From the NCBI RefSeq assembly GCF_004684805.1, contig NZ_SRID01000025.1:1-37226 (forward strand): DNA of 37,226 bases, in the 5' to 3' direction. The position numbers and the translations under genes are program-made. Shown in pieces: positions 32,951 to 37,226 of the stretch; the first letter of the stretch is position 1, and every line of letters begins with the position of its first letter. Origin of the DNA: Streptomyces palmae (lineage in GTDB: Bacteria; Actinomycetota; Actinomycetes; Streptomycetales; Streptomycetaceae). The notes below the pieces were generated by a model. It saw nothing but the letters and a program-made list of their open reading frames with translations. It was not told where the DNA came from and ran no database searches.

Positions 32951-34001
32951 CGCCGGTCATCGCCAAGATCGAATCTACTGGGTCGCGTGTGGTCGCCGTG
33001 ACCAGTTCACCACCCGCCACTTAGTCGACATGACAACTTGGCGCGAAGCATTCGATCACGAAGCGTTGCACTCGTAGGGCTTCCTGGGAAGTGGGCCTAT
33101 GGCTCACACCCACTCTCCGTAGGGGGTACGACCCCCCGCTACCCCTTTCCTTGCTGGTCGGAGACGGGTGTCACAGCGTGTTTGCCATGGGAAGAAGTCC
33201 CTCCCGAAGTTGGCTGAAAAGAAGTGGAAGCACGAGAGAGGTTCCCCGTTTCGACCGGCGTGCGCCTGCCCAGGATGCGGACAACCCGAGTGCGCCCCAC
33301 GCGCTCTTCCTTATGGGGCGCCGCTCCCGCGCTCGGCCGTCGGGGCCCCGCGCGCCGGGGCCGAGACGATGTGGCGCGGTCGGCATCGGTGGCATCGCGC
33401 GGCGGCGCACCGGAGGCACTTGCTCCGGTTTTCCGGAGCGGCTCATGTCCGCGTGCGGCGACCCGGTCTGACGGCCCGCCGAGTCCTCGCCGACCGGCCG
33501 CCGGCGCTGGATGGCCGTCTCGCGGAGGCGGGGGAGCCTTTCCGGGCGGCCTCGCGGGGGTCGCGTGGCGGGGCGCCCGCCCAGGCGCGTACGGTGAGCA
33601 GGCGATGGCGTAGGGTGAGACCTCGGGGGTGGGATCCGGCCGCGGAATCCGCGGAAGGCGACACTCCGAAACGTCGATCAAGCAACTCTGGACAACCGCT
33701 CGGTCACCGCTTGACTACGGCTAGGCGTACGCCAGGGGGCGGTCCAGGGGCATTGCGCTACGGCGCGGCCTCCGGCATGCTCCGGAGAACACCTCGCGCG
33801 CCCCGCCGCCGGGGTGGTCTCTGGGCAGGCAAGGAGTGGGGCCGTACCCTTAGGGGTAAGGGCTTGAAAAGATGAATCCCGGACGGATTTCGTCCGTTCG
33901 ATTGCCCGCCCCGAGCCGCCCGAGACCCACGCCCCTCGACAACGCCAACCAGAGCCCCCGCAGATCCCTCCGCAAAGAGGACTTTCTTCGCCGAGACACC
34001 G
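32951..34001. promoter_or_regulatory. Long adpA/stress-protein divergent intergenic region
   Basis: Together with the repeat next to adpA, about 1.1 kb lies between adpA and the universal stress gene. A long non-coding region upstream of adpA is normal in Streptomyces. On the adpA strand TAGATT (32977-32972) could be a -10. TGGCGCGAAG at 33039-33048 matches the AdpA-binding consensus TGGCSNGWWY at 9 of 10 positions and may be an autoregulatory site. GTAGGGGGT-ACG-ACCCCC near 33119-33142 can form a hairpin. CCCTTA-GGGG-TAAGGG at 33847-33862 lies upstream of the stress gene, as does a TTGACT near 33711. Open frames here have no protein-like composition, so I call no gene. Confidence 0.5.
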
Positions 34002-34523
34002 ATGGCCGGTCACGAATTCCCCGAACCCGCGGACCGCAAGCGGCTCGCCGATCACGCGGCGCACCCCGAAGCGGCGGAAGAATCACGTCATTCCTGCGAC
34101 CCGGCGTTCCAGCACGGCGTCGTGGTCGGATTCGACGGCTCCACGTCGAGCGAACGAGCCCTGGCCTATGCGATCGGGATGGCCCGACGTTCCGGCTCGG
34201 GCCTGATCATCGTCCATGTCGCCAACCGGCTGCCGACCACCGTGTGGGCCGGCTGCGAACCCCCGGTCTTCGTCGATGTGCCCGACCACCGCACCGAGGT
34301 GCTGGGCCTCGAACTGGCCTGTGCGGACTACCTCTCCGAGGTGCCCTGGATCCTGGTCGAGCGCGGCGGGGACATCTGCCACGAACTGGAGGAGGTCGGC
34401 CGGGAGTACGCGGCCGACGCCATCGTGGTCGGCTCCACCCACGGCCTGGTCGGCCGGATCTTCGGCTCGGTGGCGGGACGCCTGGCCCGCCGCGCGCAGC
34501 GCCCCGTGGTGGTCATCCCCTGA
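34002..34523 (+). CDS. Universal stress protein (UspA family)
   Basis: This 173-residue protein carries one UspA domain after a 37-residue charged, His-rich N-terminal extension. The first strand is VVVGFDGSTSSERAL with Asp45. The C-terminal ATP-binding signature is IVVGSTHGLVGRIFGSVAGRLARRAQRPVVVIP (residues 141-173), with Gly144, Gly148, Gly158 and the neighbouring Ser in the G-x2-G-x9-G-S pattern. Nucleotide binding is therefore expected. Family members act in dormancy, oxidative stress or energy limitation, and the exact role here is unknown. The start at 34002 has only a weak ribosome-binding site. It is divergent from adpA and convergent with glmS. Confidence 0.88.
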   Translation: MAGHEFPEPADRKRLADHAAHPEAAEESRHSCDPAFQHGVVVGFDGSTSSERALAYAIGMARRSGSGLIIVHVANRLPTTVWAGCEPPVFVDVPDHRTEVLGLELACADYLSEVPWILVERGGDICHELEEVGREYAADAIVVGSTHGLVGRIFGSVAGRLARRAQRPVVVIP

Positions 34524-34967
34524 CAAAGACCCCCTCGGCGGTCGGCCCGGGGCGTTCCCGGTGGCGGCCCTCGGCCCCTTCCGGGGCGCCGGCACGGATC
34601 CGGCGGTGCGGTACGGGTCATGCGTCCCGGCCGTGCCCGCCGAGCCACCGACCGTTCGCTCCCGATCTCCGTGCGGGGATCGGGGTGTTGGACCTCCACT
34701 CCCGCGACTTCCGGGAAACTACCCTCGCGTAGAGGTGCGTTGTGCGTTTGTGACGGGTACACAGCAGGCATCCGGACATGCCGTCGTCCGGGGGTGACGG
34801 ACCCCGGGCGGTCGGCCCGCCGCCGGCGCGAGGGCGAGCGCCGGTGCGGCGGAGGCGGGGCCGCGTGACCGGTGGCACACGCGGACCCCGCCTTCGGTAC
34901 GAACGGCGCCCGCGGCGGGCGCGGTTGCCCGCGCCATCGCCCTTCGGCCCCCCCCTACCGTACGGAC
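34524..34967. other. Intergenic region between stress gene and glmS, with a possible terminator
   Basis: The 444-bp convergent gap has no convincing gene. A hairpin with arms CCGGCGC (34823-34829) and GCGCCGG (34838-34844), extendable by flanking CCGC/GCGG, could terminate glmS transcription about 125 bp after its stop. The rest is GC-rich sequence with no recognised signal. Confidence 0.4.
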
Positions 34968-36782
34968 CTACTCGACCGTCACGGACTTGGCGAGGTTGCG
35001 CGGCTTGTCGATGTCCCGGCCCAGCGCCAGCGCCGTGTGGTAGGCGAGGAGCTGCAGCGGAACGCCCATCAGGATGGGGTCCAGCTCGACCTCGTTCTTC
35101 GGCACCACGATGGTGTGGTCCGCCTTGTCCTGCTCCTGGTGGGCGACGGCGAGGATCCGGCCGCTGCGGGCCTTGATCTCCTCCAGGGTGGCGCGGTTCT
35201 TCTCCAGCAGCTCGTCGTCCGGGAGCACCGCCACCGTCGGCACCGCCGGCTCGATCAGGGCCAGCGGGCCGTGCTTGAGCTCCGAGGCCGGGTACGCCTC
35301 GGCGTGCACATAGCTGACCTCCTTGAGCTTCAGCGAGGCCTCACGGGCCACCGGGTAGCCGCGCACCCGGCCCACGAACATCATGCTCTTGGCGTCCGCG
35401 TACTCCGCCGCCAGCTCCTTGATCCGCTCCTCGTCGCGCAGCACCTCGGCGATCTGCTCGGGCAGCCTGCGCAGACCGGCGATGATCCGCTTGCCGTCGG
35501 CCACCGACAGATCGCGGATCCGGCCCAGGTGCAGGGCGAGCAGCGCGAAGGCGACGGCGGTGTTGGTGAAGCACTTGGTGGAGACCACGCACACCTCGGG
35601 GCCGGCGTGCACGTACACGCCGCCGTCGGTCTCCCGGGCGATCGCCGAGCCGACCACGTTGACCACGCCCAGCACCCGGGCGCCCTTGCGCTTGAGCTCC
35701 TGGACGGCCGCCAGGGTGTCGTAGGTCTCGCCGGACTGGCTGACCGCGATGTAGAGGGTGTCCGGGTCCACCACGGGATTGCGGTAGCGGAACTCGCTGG
35801 CCGGCTCGGCGTCCGCCGGGATCCGGGCCAGCTCCTCGATCAGCTGGGCGCCGATCAGACCGGTGTGGTACGCCGAGCCGCAGCCGAGGATCTTCACCCG
35901 GCGCACCGCGCGCGCCTCGCGGGCGTCCAGGTTCAGCCCGCCCAGCCGGACGGTGGCGAAACGGTCGTCGATCCGGCCGCGCAGCACCCGGTCCACGGCG
36001 TCGACCTGCTCGTGGATCTCCTTGTGCATGTACGTCTCGTGGCCGCCCATGTCATAGGACTCGGCCTCCCACTCCACGGTGGTGGGCGTGGCCGAGGTGC
36101 GGGAGCCCTCGGTGGTGTAGGTGCGGAAGTCGTCCGCCTTGAGGGTGGCCATCTCGCCGTCGTCCAGGGTGACCACCTGGCGGGTGTGGCTGACCAGGGC
36201 GGCGACGTCGGAGGCGACGAACATCTCCTTCTCGCCGATGCCCAGCACCACCGGGGAGCCGTTGCGGGCGACCACGATGCGGTCCGCGAAGTCGGCGTGG
36301 AGCACGGCGATGCCGTAGGTGCCCTCGATCAGCGCCAGCGCGGCGCGGACCTTCTCCTCCAGGGTCGGCGCCTGGGAGCGGCCGATCAGGTGGGCGAGCA
36401 CCTCGGAATCGGTGTCCGAGACCAGCTCGACGCCGTCCGCGACCAGCTTGGCCCGCAGGTCGGCGGCGTTGTCGATGATGCCGTTGTGGACCACCGCGAC
36501 CTTGCCGTCCGCGTCCAGGTGCGGGTGGGCGTTGACGTCGTTCGGTGCGCCATGGGTGGCCCAGCGGGTGTGCGCGATGCCGGTGGTGCCGGCGAAGCGC
36601 TTGGGCAGCCGGCTCTCCAGCTCCCGGACCCGGCCCTTGGCCTTGGCCGTCTTCAGCCCGCCCGACTTGCCGTGGATGGCCACGCCGGCGGAGTCGTACC
36701 CCCGGTACTCCAGCCGCTGCAGCCCCTCCAGCAGCAGCGGAGCGACATCACGCTTCCCGATGTAACCAACGATTCCGCACAT
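34968..36782 (-). CDS. glmS: Glutamine-fructose-6-phosphate aminotransferase (isomerizing)
   Basis: This 604-residue protein converts fructose 6-phosphate and glutamine to glucosamine 6-phosphate, the first step towards UDP-GlcNAc for peptidoglycan. MCGIVGYIG gives Cys2 as the N-terminal nucleophile of the glutaminase domain (residues 2-220), with HTRWATHG and the NGIIDN segment. Two SIS sugar-isomerase domains follow (about 285-420 and 455-595), with SQSGET and STKCFTNT for sugar-phosphate binding, and the C-terminal PRNLAKSVTVE tail containing the catalytic Lys. Length and motifs are normal. GGGAGG lies about 10 bases before ATG 36782. Some Streptomyces have two glmS genes; I recall the copy beside adpA as the second in S. 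coelicolor. I see no glmS ribozyme in the 95-bp upstream gap. Confidence 0.98.
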   Translation of the reverse strand: MCGIVGYIGKRDVAPLLLEGLQRLEYRGYDSAGVAIHGKSGGLKTAKAKGRVRELESRLPKRFAGTTGIAHTRWATHGAPNDVNAHPHLDADGKVAVVHNGIIDNAADLRAKLVADGVELVSDTDSEVLAHLIGRSQAPTLEEKVRAALALIEGTYGIAVLHADFADRIVVARNGSPVVLGIGEKEMFVASDVAALVSHTRQVVTLDDGEMATLKADDFRTYTTEGSRTSATPTTVEWEAESYDMGGHETYMHKEIHEQVDAVDRVLRGRIDDRFATVRLGGLNLDAREARAVRRVKILGCGSAYHTGLIGAQLIEELARIPADAEPASEFRYRNPVVDPDTLYIAVSQSGETYDTLAAVQELKRKGARVLGVVNVVGSAIARETDGGVYVHAGPEVCVVSTKCFTNTAVAFALLALHLGRIRDLSVADGKRIIAGLRRLPEQIAEVLRDEERIKELAAEYADAKSMMFVGRVRGYPVAREASLKLKEVSYVHAEAYPASELKHGPLALIEPAVPTVAVLPDDELLEKNRATLEEIKARSGRILAVAHQEQDKADHTIVVPKNEVELDPILMGVPLQLLAYHTALALGRDIDKPRNLAKSVTVE

Positions 36783-36877
36783 GCGTTGCGACCCTCCCGT
36801 AGAACTGTCCGATCAGTGCCCGAGGCGATCCGGGGCCCGCGGCCGGTGAGCCGGCCGGGCCCGTCGGCCGCGCGGCC

Positions 36878-37159
36878 TCAGCCGTAGACGATCCGGCGCA
36901 GCTGCCGGAGCGAGAGCTCCGGTGGCGCCACCGCGCGGTGCGGCAGCTCGGCCGCGATCCGCTCGAAGATGTCCGTGTTGGTCAGCCCGCCGGACTGGAG
37001 CTCGCGATGGCGGCGGCGGACGTACTCCTCGGTCGTCTCGTCGAAGTAGGCCAGCACATCCAGCACCACCCGGGCGGCCTCGCCGCGGTTCAGCGGCGTG
37101 CTGCGCACCAGGTGGTCGAGGAGATCCTCGTGGGATGAGGGCGTACGGCGTTCGAGCAC
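36878..37159 (-). CDS. Small conserved actinobacterial protein of unknown function
   Basis: The protein has 93 residues from GTG 37159; a TTG at 37195 would add 12 residues, but that start lies inside a hairpin. The sequence is mostly helical and charged: HEDLLDHLVRSTPLNRGEAARVVLDVLAYF, then EEYVRRRHRELQSGGLTNTDIFERIAAELPHRAVAPPELSLRQLRRIVYG. It has no signal peptide, membrane segment or metal motif. I recognise the C-terminal part as a conserved Streptomyces family near glmS, but no function is known. It precedes glmS by 95 bp on the same strand. Confidence 0.8.
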   Translation of the reverse strand: MLERRTPSSHEDLLDHLVRSTPLNRGEAARVVLDVLAYFDETTEEYVRRRHRELQSGGLTNTDIFERIAAELPHRAVAPPELSLRQLRRIVYG

Positions 37160-37192
37160 CCGTCGATATTGGCGGGGGGAGCCGGGGTTTCG

Positions 37193-37226
37193 CAAATATC
37201 CTGCCCGAAAGCGGGCAGGATATTTG
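37193..37226. repeat. Perfect 15-bp inverted repeat at the window edge
   Basis: CAAATATCCTGCCCG (37193-37207) and its exact complement (37212-37226) flank AAAG. The AT-rich ends and GC-rich tip could make a terminator for a gene beyond the edge, or an operator for the small gene at 36878. The repeat may continue past the window. Confidence 0.75.

Noticed and set aside
33139..33875. Open frames on both strands in the adpA upstream region
   Set aside because: Composition is Pro/Arg/Gly-rich without recognisable fold or motif, and no ribosome-binding site stands out. A long non-coding adpA upstream region is normal.
36783..36877. glmS ribozyme upstream of glmS
   Set aside because: The gap is only 95 bp, GC-rich and without the ribozyme core; that ribozyme belongs mainly to Firmicutes.
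1..37226. CRISPR array or insertion sequence
   Set aside because: No regularly spaced short repeats with unique spacers and no transposase motif or terminal repeats were seen. All repeats found are in coding linkers or are single palindromes.

Overview
The window looks like a Streptomyces chromosome segment. G+C and third-position GC are very high, start codons include GTG and TTG, and the right third holds a clear adpA, with its in-frame TTA codon, between glmS and orn next to a tRNA-His. That right part (about 30.7-37.2 kb) reads as conserved core: a small conserved gene, glmS, a universal stress protein, adpA with a 1.1 kb upstream region, orn and tRNA-His. The rest is accessory.

Left third (1-19.1 kb): the edge of a polyketide gene cluster in two divergent operons. 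The leftward operon, read from 14.3 kb, runs: an alpha/beta hydrolase with a degraded triad, a PKS with domains ACP-KS-AT(methylmalonyl)-DH-KR-ACP, a PKS with domains KS-AT(malonyl)-ACP-TE, a KASIII-like enzyme with an altered triad, an FAD oxidoreductase and an AfsA-like protein cut by the window start. The rightward operon, 14.6-19.1 kb, encodes a stand-alone ACP, a cyclopropane-synthase-like methyltransferase, a D-amino-acid-oxidase-type flavoenzyme, a thioester-reductase-like protein and an SDR. Genes within each operon mostly touch or overlap by 4 bp. The 341 bp between the operons carries a perfect 11-bp inverted repeat. Read literally, the two modules would make an alpha-methyl-enoyl unit extended to a beta-keto chain. 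A beta-ketoacyl thioester is also the known substrate class of AfsA.

Middle (19.1-24 kb): small accessory and regulatory genes. They are a frameshifted zinc-ribbon gene, a small conserved protein, a primase/polymerase-like protein, an XRE regulator, a HAD phosphatase and an ArsR-type regulator.

24-30.2 kb holds the most striking locus. A secreted ricin-type lectin is followed on the same strand by a 1702-residue secreted protein whose N-terminal domain strongly resembles CdtB, the nuclease of cytolethal distending toxin. That domain is fused in turn to an SGNH hydrolase, a hemopexin-like propeller, a GH18 chitinase and carbohydrate-binding modules. Because CDT holotoxins combine CdtB with ricin-type lectins (CdtA and CdtC), this looks like a CDT-derived, chitin-targeted toxin or exoenzyme. 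It carries a TTA codon in its signal peptide. Just beyond it, beside tRNA-His, lies a broken tyrosine-integrase gene, which suggests the region entered as an integrated element. All calls come from reading the sequence; no database search was run.
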